20,607 bases of DNA from Fidelibacterota bacterium UBA7300. Lineage in GTDB: Bacteria; Fidelibacterota; Marinisomatia; Marinisomatales; UBA2128. The position numbers were made by a program, and so were the translations under genes. Positions 6,591 through 15,328 of this stretch are shown piece after piece (the stretch's first letter is position 1; the number at the start of each line of letters is the position of its first letter). The stretch covers positions 1-20,607 of the forward strand of contig DKQU01000060.1 in assembly GCA_002471865.1 (NCBI GenBank), read 5' to 3'. Below the pieces are notes generated by a model that was not told the DNA's origin, made no database searches, and saw only the letters and a program-made list of their open reading frames with translations.

Positions 6591-9395
6591 TCAATTCACT
6601 ACTTGATTCAACACGTCTAAATCAAACCAGTTCACAGACTGGCCAGCGCCGATTCCCAAGATGTAATTCACCACCTTTATGATATCAAATATATCAATAT
6701 CACCATCGTCATCGTAATCGGCAGCACATAACTCACCATCTGTGGGATCGGTCTCGATCCCTAGGACGATATTAACAATCCTGATGACATCGAATACATC
6801 AATCACACCATCTGCATTGAGATCGCCTTTTTCACAAGGTTCTATACCGCCAACTTCGAAGAATTCCAGCATGGCAGCCATCAAAGCCGTCAGTTCTTCA
6901 ATGCCGCTCAATCCGCCTAACTGGAAAGAAGTACCGATAGTACTATAGTTGTCAGTGGCGTTTGCCACACCGCAATAATAAGCAGGGGTGGAATTCTCCA
7001 GAACTGCAAAAGCAGTCTCACCAGTAGGCGACAGATGATCTATCCAGGCGTTCTCCCCGTTGTAAGATAAGTTCATTCCCTCCGTGAATGTCCCGGCGAT
7101 TCCAGCCACGGCTGATAGATCGCCTGTACCATCAGCCAAACCGTCTATGCCAAAATAAGGATGAAGTGATGTCTGGGAATCGTAGGCCCAAGTATCACCA
7201 CCTTCCATATAAAGATTCCCGCCATTCTCCAGATAACTGATGAGAGCGTTCACCTGCGCACCATCACTTAGTACATAATTGTTCGAATAAATTCCAAGGA
7301 GCACGAAAATGGCATCGAAACCGGCAGCTGTAAGGTCGTCACCAAACATGAAAAGGTCATCGGTAATATAAGCAGAACGTCCAGATGTGGAGATAATAGC
7401 CTCCAAAATTGCATCTGAGTTAGAGCTGGAATTTCCCATGTCCCATATGAGAATCGAAGGTGCTCCGCCGGCAAATCCCGTCACATGAACTGCATAGCTG
7501 GTACTATCGTTTGAAACTAACTGAGTTACAAAAGTATAGTAATAGGATTGTCCTTCACTGAGACCCTGATCAAGGTAGTTTTCCACTCCTTCCCATACTT
7601 CGGTGATGGGTTCGCCATTCCTGGAGATGTTGATCTGAAACGTACCAATTTCACCACCGCCGAAAAGTTCAGTAGGGTCATCCCACGTCAGCTGAATGCT
7701 GGTAGGCATGGTCTCATCACTGTAAGCTGTAAGGTTCGTGGGTGGATTGGGATCGAGGTCATCGCTCATGGGTGGGTATTCATCCGGATTAATGAAGCCC
7801 CGATCACCCAAATGCTGTACCAGCAGGTTATAATGCTCGGCGCCAAACAAGTCAATATCCGCCTGAATGATGGCCGCTGCGGCATCTGCCATGGTGGCAC
7901 TGGACCCAATCATGAAATGGTGTTGCAGGACAAGAGCATCCATATTTTCCCGAGAAATGCCGGGATCGGTGTGGCAGTCCCACAATCCAGCTGACCAAAG
8001 TTGACCAGCGTTATGAACACCGCCGTTGTTATCTTCAGGGTAATGGTAGTTAGCATCAAGAATCCTTCCTGACCAGAAGGGATTATGTCCATCCCAATTG
8101 AATACCCAGTTGGAGTGATGATCAGAGATGGTTAGACTGTGTGAACCTGCCCAATAGTCACCGAAACCCTCACCCATGGATCCTTCGTCACCGCCGCCCC
8201 AGCCGGGCACTTGGTCGTGCTGAATAGCGTGGCCATATTCATGAAGGATCACATCGGCATCCTCGGCATCATCCACACCGCCCTCTCCCCAGGCGATGGC
8301 ATCCGACCCGGGGACGTAGTAGGAATTGTCCGCACCGCCTGCACCGTGAGGATCAGACGTCTGTGACTCATTATTCACGTTATCAAAACCTATGGACTGG
8401 ATGTAGCGCTGAGTCATATCAATAAAGTAATAGACCAACACATCCTCGAAACCGCTTTCTGTGCGGGTGTAAACAAAACCATCGGGCGTATCACTGGTGA
8501 CTACCGGAACAGTAGGAGAATCCCAATCAACCACAGATACATGTGGCCCCAAAAGCTGATAGACGCCGCCAGAGAAAGTAATATCCAGCAAGTCAGCTGT
8601 AAACCGCTCCCCGTTTAGCTGATCCGTATCTCCATCATTGTTATCACTGAAGCCGGGGTCTCCATATTCGGCGTAGGCAGAGCTGAGTGGATCTGGGTCC
8701 CAAATCATTCCGGAACCGTTATCAAAAACAATACGGTTCTCCAGTGCCAGGACTTCTCCAGTCACAGCATCCACGAACAGCCGCCAGTCTCCAAGAGGGT
8801 CTGATGTCTCAAACTCGATGACCCATGTGAGATAAGCGGTCTTATCCTGCACTAGATAGTTCAGCATTGGTTCTGCTTCCCAACTAATTGCTGCTATTGG
8901 ATTAATATACTCCACAGCAATCTGTCGGGCAGTTTCCTGGCTGAGTCCCGCCGACCGCGATGAAACATGATCAATTTCGCGCGTATTGTTCCTGAGGAAA
9001 CTCACCCGGTTCTCGCGATTAACAGTTATCGTAATGTCACCGCGGAAAACCGGAATACCATCAATTTTCTGCTGAAACGTTTCAAATGTGATACCCCTGC
9101 TTTTTTTCTCATACCAGAAACCTGCTGAGCTCAAATCGCTTTCAAAGCCCATCTGTTTCCTGTTTGCCGCCAGAAAGCTCTCGGCTACAATCCGAGCATC
9201 TCCACGGATATTGTACTCTGGAATTCGAGACCAGGTTCGTACGATTCCGCTTTCAGTTTCTGATGTCTTACCATTCTGAGAGACAGTTGCCGGACACTCT
9301 TCCAGCCCAAAATTCGCTATTGAACTGCTCCCTTCCTTTGCAGACAGGATGGAAATCAAAACCACAACTCCAGCTATCTTTTGTACAGATGTCAT
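6591..9395 (-). CDS. Secreted M36 (fungalysin-like) metallopeptidase with FnIII and dockerin-like modules
   Basis: This 934-residue multidomain exported protein has a short signal peptide (about residues 1-19). An FTP/PepSY-type propeptide spans about 60-220. The catalytic domain has HEYGH (385-389) and a GEGFGDYW motif (from 408) supplying the third zinc ligand Glu409, typical of gluzincins of the fungalysin type; HNAGQLW follows at 461. A fibronectin type III domain lies at about 550-640, and a domain at about 645-845 starting ILIWD resembles a class I glutaminase-like/ThuA fold. Residues 857-913 hold two EF-hand-like calcium loops (GDLNADGVIDVFD and ADYDDDGDIDIFD), a dockerin type I-like pair. 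The ribosome binding site AGGAG lies seven bases before the ATG. It probably degrades extracellular protein. Its place between copper genes may be accidental. Confidence 0.88.
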   Translation of the reverse strand: MTSVQKIAGVVVLISILSAKEGSSSIANFGLEECPATVSQNGKTSETESGIVRTWSRIPEYNIRGDARIVAESFLAANRKQMGFESDLSSAGFWYEKKSRGITFETFQQKIDGIPVFRGDITITVNRENRVSFLRNNTREIDHVSSRSAGLSQETARQIAVEYINPIAAISWEAEPMLNYLVQDKTAYLTWVIEFETSDPLGDWRLFVDAVTGEVLALENRIVFDNGSGMIWDPDPLSSAYAEYGDPGFSDNNDGDTDQLNGERFTADLLDITFSGGVYQLLGPHVSVVDWDSPTVPVVTSDTPDGFVYTRTESGFEDVLVYYFIDMTQRYIQSIGFDNVNNESQTSDPHGAGGADNSYYVPGSDAIAWGEGGVDDAEDADVILHEYGHAIQHDQVPGWGGGDEGSMGEGFGDYWAGSHSLTISDHHSNWVFNWDGHNPFWSGRILDANYHYPEDNNGGVHNAGQLWSAGLWDCHTDPGISRENMDALVLQHHFMIGSSATMADAAAAIIQADIDLFGAEHYNLLVQHLGDRGFINPDEYPPMSDDLDPNPPTNLTAYSDETMPTSIQLTWDDPTELFGGGEIGTFQINISRNGEPITEVWEGVENYLDQGLSEGQSYYYTFVTQLVSNDSTSYAVHVTGFAGGAPSILIWDMGNSSSNSDAILEAIISTSGRSAYITDDLFMFGDDLTAAGFDAIFVLLGIYSNNYVLSDGAQVNALISYLENGGNLYMEGGDTWAYDSQTSLHPYFGIDGLADGTGDLSAVAGIAGTFTEGMNLSYNGENAWIDHLSPTGETAFAVLENSTPAYYCGVANATDNYSTIGTSFQLGGLSGIEELTALMAAMLEFFEVGGIEPCEKGDLNADGVIDVFDVIRIVNIVLGIETDPTDGELCAADYDDDGDIDIFDIIKVVNYILGIGAGQSVNWFDLDVLNQVVN

Positions 9396-9444
9396 TATTT
9401 ACTCCTGTATAATTTTCTAATCATGAAATTATAGTTAAACTTAC

Positions 9445-9469
9445 GCATTGGCGAAGCCTTTTCCAATGC
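9445..9469. other. Perfect 7-bp inverted repeat upstream of the peptidase gene
   Basis: GCATTGG (9445-9451) and CCAATGC (9463-9469) flank 11 bases. It lies in the 240-bp gap between the HMA lipoprotein stop and the peptidase start, just upstream of a TATAAT on the minus strand (9433-9428) about 33 bases before the peptidase ATG. It could be an operator or a terminator for the copper cluster; no good T-run follows. I see nothing else in the gap. Confidence 0.3.
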
Positions 9470-9635
9470 ACCAACTCACACACTGTCCTCTTATTCTTGT
9501 CTGCTTAATAATCGTGAAAATCCTTCTCTTGGCTGAAACACTGTTCCACCCGAATTAGGAGCTTTTGCACCAGACCAGTAGTCCGCTGTGGGGCATTGAC
9601 CCTCAGCAAAGAGAGCCATGTTGCCTTCAGCAACA

Positions 9636-10007
9636 CTATCTGTCTTCAGGCAGTTTGCAGCACTTGGCCAAGTCGGCATACGTTTCTGAATCAGCCGAAG
9701 TCTCATTGGCCTGGTAGCCCAGTTTGGCGATAGCTTTCTCGATTCCCGCCAGGTTTATCAAGCCAGCTTCATAAATCACGGCAGCATTTTTCTCATCAAC
9801 GTCAACATCAATGGATACCACACCGTTTACCTTGGATAATCCGGTCTCGATAGCCCTTTCACACATGCCACATTGCATGGTAGGTAAGTCCACCATAGCA
9901 CTCTTTGACCCTTTTATCACTGCAGCCTGATCCTCAGCGTCCGTCTTGCTGCAGGAAATTACCAGCAACAGCGACAGTCCTATGGTCAGCAACTTGATTA
10001 GTTTCAT
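9636..10007 (-). CDS. Periplasmic lipoprotein with heavy-metal-associated (HMA, MerP-like) domain
   Basis: This 123-residue protein starts MKLIKLLTIGLSLLLVISCS, a lipoprotein signal with lipobox VISC (lipidated Cys19). An HMA fold follows from about residue 37, with MQCGMCE (Cys 46 and 49) as the Cu(+)-binding CxxC, and a tail ending AKCCKLPEDR whose adjacent cysteines (116-117) could add a second metal site. The start is the ATG at 10007, not the GTG five codons upstream, because AGGAG sits five bases before that ATG. It follows cusA by 34 nt and is surely co-transcribed with it. A membrane-anchored metallochaperone that hands copper to the CusBA pump, comparable in role to CusF but of unrelated fold, is a reasonable inference. 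Confidence 0.88.
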   Translation of the reverse strand: MKLIKLLTIGLSLLLVISCSKTDAEDQAAVIKGSKSAMVDLPTMQCGMCERAIETGLSKVNGVVSIDVDVDEKNAAVIYEAGLINLAGIEKAIAKLGYQANETSADSETYADLAKCCKLPEDR

Positions 10008-10012
10008 GGTTT

Positions 10013-10017
10013 CTCCT
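10013..10017 (-). promoter_or_regulatory. Ribosome binding site deciding the lipoprotein start
   Basis: AGGAG on the minus strand stands five bases before the ATG at 10007. It lies inside the frame that would open at the GTG at 10022, so the ATG is the better start. Confidence 0.7.
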
Positions 10018-10041
10018 TTCACCTTAGTTTTAACTTAGTGT

Positions 10042-13000
10042 TTACTTTCTTTTTTTACCAAAGCTCGCTTCATTCGATCTCAACATCCGCCTCTCCGCCA
10101 ACATGGCATAAAGCAGCGGTACCACAAACGTCGTCAGAATAGCAAACACCATTCCGCCAAATGACGGAATGGCCATGGGTACCATCACGTCTGCACCTCG
10201 CCCCGTGGAAGTGAGTATCGGTATCAGCGCCAGGATGGTAGTCCCAGCTGTCATCATGGCGGGCCGAATCCGGCGGGTACCTGCCTCAGCAGCGGCATTT
10301 CGAATCTCCGTAATGGACTTTGGTTTCATCCGGGCAAAACTCTGTTCCAGGTAAGTACTGATGATGACGCCGTTATCACTGGCAATTCCGAATAGAGCCA
10401 GAAATCCGACCCACACCGCCACACTTAAGTTCACTGGATGCATCTGGAAAAGCTCCCGCATGTTCATCCCCACAATGTTGAAGTTCATAAACCACCCCTG
10501 TCCATAGAGCCAGATCATCAGGAAGCCACCGGCCCAAGCGACGAAAATACCGGAAAAAACAATTATAGATGTGGATAGTCGCCGGAACTGGAAGTAGAGA
10601 ATCAGCAATATGACGAACAGTGCCAGCGGCAGGATCACGCGCAGTTTCTCGGTTGCCCTGATCTGGTTCTCATAGCTCCCTGCAAAAGCATAACTTACGC
10701 CAGCTGGCACCATCAACTCTCCAGAGGAAACCTTATCTTCCAGATAGCTCTGCGCCTGCTCTACTACATCCACCTCTGCCCAGCCGTCATTCTTGTCGAA
10801 CAGGACGTAGCCCACCAGAAACGTATCCTCACTCTTGATGACCTGTGGCCCGCGGATATAGTGGATGTCAGCCATCTGCTGTATTGGAATCTGTGTCCCG
10901 TCTGGCGCAGGTACCAGGATAGTAGTGAGGGACTCAATATCTCCCCTAAGCTCCCTCATGTACCGTACCCGCACCGGGTACCGCTCCCGGCCTTCCACCG
11001 TGGAGGTAATTCGCTTGCCACCGATGGCGACTTCAATAACGTCCTGCACCTGCCGCAGCGAGATACCGTAGCGAGCAATAGACTCTCGGCTAATATTAAT
11101 CTCTAGGTACGGCTTGCCTACGATGCGGTCGGCGAACACTGCAGCAGCTTTCACTGACGGCACGTTCTTCAGGTGCTTCTCCAAATCCAAACCAAACTTT
11201 TCGATAGTTTCCAGATTTGGGCCTTTTACCTTAATTCCCATTGGGGCTCTCATACCACTTTGGAGCATGACAATCCGGGCTGATATAGGCTGCAGTCTCG
11301 GAGCAGAAGTGGTACCGGGAATCTGAGCTACTTTCACCAGTTCGTCCCAGATATCAGCTGCTGTCCGGATATGATCTCGCCACTGGCGGAACGGTTTGCC
11401 TCGTGAATCCGGAACTAGGTTTCCATCCCCATCGTTAACAAACTCACCATTGTCATCAATCTTGAACCGGAGGTGGTTCCCGTCCTTATCAGTAATGTAC
11501 TCGGACTTGTAGCTAACCACGGTTTCAATCATGGAGATGGGGGCCGGATCCAGTGGTGTTTCTGCTCTCCCCGCTTTGCCAACTACCAGCTCTACTTCCG
11601 GTACTGAGTAAAGCGCCTTGTCAATTTTCTGCAGCACATCTATGGACTCTTCCATCCCGGCGTGGGGCATAGTTGTAGGCATGTAGAGATACGACCCTTC
11701 ATCCAGAGGTGGCATGAACTCTTTCCCCAATCCCGGGAATAGATGAGTCACCGCAGCAAACGGTCTCGACTGAGTCACAAACTCCGGCAAGAATCCGAAG
11801 ATATTGCCAAAACCCATCCAAGCGAAGAGTCCCAAGATCAACAGTACTCCCGGCACAGAAAGTGTCGCTGCCTTATGATCCAGTGACCACCGCAGGAGCC
11901 GTGGATAAACTCGAGTAAACCCCACTAATAATCCCATAACAACCGCCACAACTAGAGCCACGAAAAATGCGTTTAGAAAGAAGCTGCGTCCCACACCCAG
12001 CGGAGCCCAAGTGGAGGCGAGAATTAGCACCACCAGAAGAATCACAACCCAGTTTACTGCCTTTGCCAAATTTCCTTTTAACAGTTTGTCAAGCTCTGAG
12101 CGGAAGAAGTGATAGCCTCCAATTGCCGCAATCATAAGACCAATCCACCAGATCCAAGAAACGGCTACAATCACACCGAGACCTACAAGCGTCCAGTTAA
12201 GTATGGACTTCAGCCGCTTCCCTTGCACCTTGCCGGAAAAGAGCACATGAGCCATCGGCGGCAGGATAGTGAGAGCCACTATCACCGATGCTATGAGTGC
12301 GAAAGTTTTGGTATATGCCAGTGGCACAAATAATTTCCCTTCTGCTGCCTGCATGGTGAAAACCGGTAGGAAGCTAACCACAGTTGTGGAAACAGCCGTC
12401 ACCACAGCGCCGCCCACTTCAGAAGTTGCCCGAAGTAAGACTTCCCTGATGTTCTCGTCTTCTCCAGCTTCATCCAGATGCTTCAGTATGTTCTCAGTTA
12501 CTACAATGCCCATATCCACGATGGTACCGATGGCAATGGCAATTCCCGATAAAGCCACGATATTAGCATCCACACCAAATTGTTTCATGCCGATGAAAAC
12601 AATTAGAATAGTGAGGGGAAGCAAACTTGTAATCATAAGCGATGAGCGGAAATGCATCAGCATGATGAGTACTACAACGATGGTGATGAGAATTTCATCC
12701 CTGAGGGCGTGGTTCAGGGTCCCCAGCGTCTCATAGATCAGTCCGGTACGATCATAAAAAGGAACGATGGATACTTGTGACACTGTCCCGTCCGCCAAGG
12801 TCTTCTTCGGCAACCCGGGACTGATTTCCCGGATTTTCTCTTTCACATGCTTGATGGTCGCCAGCGGATTTTCTCCAAAGCGTGTTACCACCACACCTCC
12901 TACTACTTCGGCACCGCCCTTATCGAGGATACCTCGCCGGAGAGCCGGACCCAGGGTCACATGGGCAACATCTTTCACGTAGATGGGGACATTCTCCGAC

Positions 13001-13821
13001 ATCTTCACGACTATCTCCTCCACGTCCTCCAGACTACGAATGAATCCCAGTCCGCGAACGATATACTCTACGCGATTCACCTCGATGGTCCGGGCACCAA
13101 CATCAACATTCGAAGCTCGGACAGCCTGGAAGATATCGGTTAGACGTACTTTATGTTCACGCATGGCGGCAGGGTCTACGTCAATCTGGTACTCCTTCAC
13201 GTAGCCGCCTACGGAAGCCGCTTCCGCTACTCCTTCTGCCGACAGCAACGCATAGCGGACGTACCAATCCTGCAGCGACCGGAGTTCGTCCAAGTCCCAC
13301 CCACCGGTGGGATTACCATTTTCATCGCGTCCTTCCAGCGTATACCAGAAGACTTGTCCGAGAGCTGTGGCGTCTGGCCCAAGTGCAGGCTGTACTCCGT
13401 CTGGTAGAGTCCCTGATGGTAGTGAGTTGAGCTTCTCAAGAATGCGACTCCGGCTCCAGTAGAACTCGGCTTCTTCATTGAATATTACATAGATAGTTGA
13501 GAAACCGAACATAGAATAAGAACGGACTGTCTTTACTTCAGGGACGCCCAAAAGTGCCACGGTAAGAGGATAGGTTATTTGGTCCTCCACGTCCTGCGGT
13601 GACCGTCCCATCCATTGAGTAAAGACAATCTGCTGGTTTTCGCCGATGTCCGGAATGGCATCAACTGGGACGGGATCCCGCGGCAATCCGGGAATATCCC
13701 AATCGAAAGGTGCAACCATAATCCCCCACGCCACAACAACGAGGAAAAGCAGCGCCACGATGAGCTTATTCTCGAGGCAATAGCGTATTAGTTTATCAAG
13801 CAAACTTGGCCGGTCACTCAT
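10042..13821 (-). CDS. cusA: Cu(+)/Ag(+) efflux RND transporter, CusA type
   Basis: This 1259-residue heavy-metal RND pump of the inner membrane exports Cu(+)/Ag(+) from the periplasm or inner membrane through CusB and the outer-membrane channel. It has PVDAIPDIGENQQIV near the N-terminus and VDMGIVVTEN in the fourth membrane helix, with the proton-relay Asp (about 436). The metal-binding methionine triad of E. coli CusA (M573, M623, M672) aligns with Met714, Met764 and Met852 (YLYMP, ISMIE, IVMLQSG). It is about 200 residues longer than E. coli CusA: an extra hydrophobic stretch of two to three helices at about 525-640 and a Gly/Asp-rich periplasmic insert at about 775-820. The ATG at 13821 is chosen because GGAGGTGATC directly precedes it; the start overlaps the cusB stop by eight bases. 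Confidence 0.95.
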   Translation of the reverse strand: MSDRPSLLDKLIRYCLENKLIVALLFLVVVAWGIMVAPFDWDIPGLPRDPVPVDAIPDIGENQQIVFTQWMGRSPQDVEDQITYPLTVALLGVPEVKTVRSYSMFGFSTIYVIFNEEAEFYWSRSRILEKLNSLPSGTLPDGVQPALGPDATALGQVFWYTLEGRDENGNPTGGWDLDELRSLQDWYVRYALLSAEGVAEAASVGGYVKEYQIDVDPAAMREHKVRLTDIFQAVRASNVDVGARTIEVNRVEYIVRGLGFIRSLEDVEEIVVKMSENVPIYVKDVAHVTLGPALRRGILDKGGAEVVGGVVVTRFGENPLATIKHVKEKIREISPGLPKKTLADGTVSQVSIVPFYDRTGLIYETLGTLNHALRDEILITIVVVLIMLMHFRSSLMITSLLPLTILIVFIGMKQFGVDANIVALSGIAIAIGTIVDMGIVVTENILKHLDEAGEDENIREVLLRATSEVGGAVVTAVSTTVVSFLPVFTMQAAEGKLFVPLAYTKTFALIASVIVALTILPPMAHVLFSGKVQGKRLKSILNWTLVGLGVIVAVSWIWWIGLMIAAIGGYHFFRSELDKLLKGNLAKAVNWVVILLVVLILASTWAPLGVGRSFFLNAFFVALVVAVVMGLLVGFTRVYPRLLRWSLDHKAATLSVPGVLLILGLFAWMGFGNIFGFLPEFVTQSRPFAAVTHLFPGLGKEFMPPLDEGSYLYMPTTMPHAGMEESIDVLQKIDKALYSVPEVELVVGKAGRAETPLDPAPISMIETVVSYKSEYITDKDGNHLRFKIDDNGEFVNDGDGNLVPDSRGKPFRQWRDHIRTAADIWDELVKVAQIPGTTSAPRLQPISARIVMLQSGMRAPMGIKVKGPNLETIEKFGLDLEKHLKNVPSVKAAAVFADRIVGKPYLEINISRESIARYGISLRQVQDVIEVAIGGKRITSTVEGRERYPVRVRYMRELRGDIESLTTILVPAPDGTQIPIQQMADIHYIRGPQVIKSEDTFLVGYVLFDKNDGWAEVDVVEQAQSYLEDKVSSGELMVPAGVSYAFAGSYENQIRATEKLRVILPLALFVILLILYFQFRRLSTSIIVFSGIFVAWAGGFLMIWLYGQGWFMNFNIVGMNMRELFQMHPVNLSVAVWVGFLALFGIASDNGVIISTYLEQSFARMKPKSITEIRNAAAEAGTRRIRPAMMTAGTTILALIPILTSTGRGADVMVPMAIPSFGGMVFAILTTFVVPLLYAMLAERRMLRSNEASFGKKRK

Positions 13822-15328
13822 GATCACCTCCGCCACCGTGGTCGTGCTTCGGTGCAGCCCCGCCTTCTGGACTCATCATGCTGGGCTTAGCTGAAATCTG
13901 CATGGCGCTGTCAATCTTGAAGTTCCCTTTTACCACAACTTCCTCACCTTCATGAAGTCCCTTCAGCACGACGTACTCGTCTCCGGCACGAGGTCCAAGT
14001 ACAACTTCACGGCCTTCAAATGCTGGCTCCTCTGTTGAAGCAACTTTAACGTAGACGATTGCCCGTTTCCCTGTCAACAGTACAGCAGAAGCTGGTACCA
14101 GAAGACTCTGATCGTGGGCATCCGACACGTTGACAATCCCCATCTCCTCCGCCTTGACGAGGTTCATGCCACAGACATCGCACCGTCCCGCCTGTTCCTT
14201 CACTACTTCGGGATGCATGGGGCAGACCCACTTCCCGGCGAGATCGGAATTAATAGCATGACCGTGAACATCGAGGCTCGACGCTACCACAGCCCTAACG
14301 AACATACCGGGCTTCAGCTTACCGTCGGTATTAGGCATGTTCACGCGTACCTTCACAGTACGAGTCTTTTCGTTCAGAACTGGCTCGATGAAAGCGATCC
14401 GACCGATGAATATCTCTCCCGGTAATGCCTCCACCGACATGGTCACTTCCTGCCCGTAGCCCAACCGGTTCAGATCCGATTCATAAGCATCTAGCACAAC
14501 CCAGACGCGGCTTAAATCTGCGATAGTATAAATCTTCGACCCGGTGGAGACATACATTCCTTCTACAGCATTCTTGTGGATGACAACACCCGACTGTGGG
14601 CTGTAAATAGTTACACGATCAGAGGCTGTCCCGCGCTCTTCGATCTCTTTGATCTGATCGACAGTAAGTCCCAGCAGCCGCAGTTTCTCTTTGGTCGCTT
14701 CTAGAACTGTGTGAGATGTCCGGGCTGCTACGCCCCCTTCCTGCCCTCGAGCATGCCGTCGTGCCTGCAGCAGTTCCTCCTGTGCAGAAAAGAGCTCAGG
14801 GCTGTACAACTCCACTAAGTGATCTCCCTTGCGAACGGTAATACCGGTGTAGTCCACGAAAAGCCGCTCAAGCCGCCCAGGAACCCATGAAGTTATATTT
14901 GCCAGACGAGTCTCATCGTACTCCACCTTGCCGGATAGACGAACCTCAACATGAGCCACTCCCCTGCGAACGGGTACGGTCTGCACTTCGGCCAGAGCCA
15001 CAGCTGACTCAGACATCTTGAGCTGTCGCGGACCCCCTCCCATTAATGACGATGTCACTGGAATCAAGTCCATGAAGCAGATAGGGCACTGACCCGGCTC
15101 AGGTAATTTTACATCGGGGTGCATGGAGCAGGTCCACCACTCGACTGCAGCTGCTTCATTATGATCTTGGACAGCTGGTTCTTGACTCACACCATTCCCT
15201 CCGCCACGCACAAGAAAACCCAATACTAGTCCAAACAGGAACAGACCCCAAACCCAGGATTGAACTCCTTTCAATCTGGCCTTAAAAACGTTTAATTGAT
15301 TCTCTTTAGATTTCTTCTTTTTACTCAT
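13814..15328 (-). CDS. cusB: CusB-type efflux membrane fusion protein with two heavy-metal-binding domains
   Basis: This 504-residue periplasmic adaptor joins the CusA pump to the outer-membrane channel. Residues about 24-40 form an N-terminal membrane anchor. A first heavy-metal-binding domain at about 65-90 (WTCSMHPDV, then GQCPICFMDL) precedes the usual fusion-protein core: barrel-sandwich/lipoyl strands, an alpha-hairpin (about 175-235) and a beta-barrel to about 350. A second such domain (WVCPMHPEV, then GRCDVCGMNL, about 367-392) is inserted between the barrel and the membrane-proximal region (about 400-480). The C-terminus is His-rich (PKHDHGGGGDHE). Its ATG overlaps the cusC stop by four bases (ATGA) with GGGAGAG as ribosome binding site, and its stop overlaps cusA, so the three genes are translationally coupled. 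The duplicated metal-binding domain suggests the adaptor itself loads metal onto the pump. Confidence 0.94.
   Translation of the reverse strand: MSKKKKSKENQLNVFKARLKGVQSWVWGLFLFGLVLGFLVRGGGNGVSQEPAVQDHNEAAAVEWWTCSMHPDVKLPEPGQCPICFMDLIPVTSSLMGGGPRQLKMSESAVALAEVQTVPVRRGVAHVEVRLSGKVEYDETRLANITSWVPGRLERLFVDYTGITVRKGDHLVELYSPELFSAQEELLQARRHARGQEGGVAARTSHTVLEATKEKLRLLGLTVDQIKEIEERGTASDRVTIYSPQSGVVIHKNAVEGMYVSTGSKIYTIADLSRVWVVLDAYESDLNRLGYGQEVTMSVEALPGEIFIGRIAFIEPVLNEKTRTVKVRVNMPNTDGKLKPGMFVRAVVASSLDVHGHAINSDLAGKWVCPMHPEVVKEQAGRCDVCGMNLVKAEEMGIVNVSDAHDQSLLVPASAVLLTGKRAIVYVKVASTEEPAFEGREVVLGPRAGDEYVVLKGLHEGEEVVVKGNFKIDSAMQISAKPSMMSPEGGAAPKHDHGGGGDHE
13822..13831 (-). promoter_or_regulatory. Full-length ribosome binding site deciding the cusA start
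   Basis: GGAGGTGATC on the minus strand, complementary to the 3' end of 16S rRNA as known in most bacteria, is followed directly by ATG at 13821. It lies inside the last codons of cusB and sets the cusA start five codons inside the longest open frame. Confidence 0.75.

Noticed and set aside
7548..7994. A 148-codon plus-strand frame inside the peptidase gene
   Set aside because: It is antisense to the catalytic and FnIII regions, with no domain or start signal of its own.
9491..9706. A 71-codon frame on the minus strand overlapping the 3' end of the HMA lipoprotein gene
   Set aside because: It overlaps in another frame, has no ribosome binding site, and its translation looks like random sequence. 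The lipoprotein ends naturally with a complete tail, so a frameshifted extension is not needed.
12269..12736. A 155-codon plus-strand frame inside cusA
   Set aside because: It is a shadow of a strongly supported coding region; composition is typical of an antisense frame and there is no promoter or ribosome binding site.
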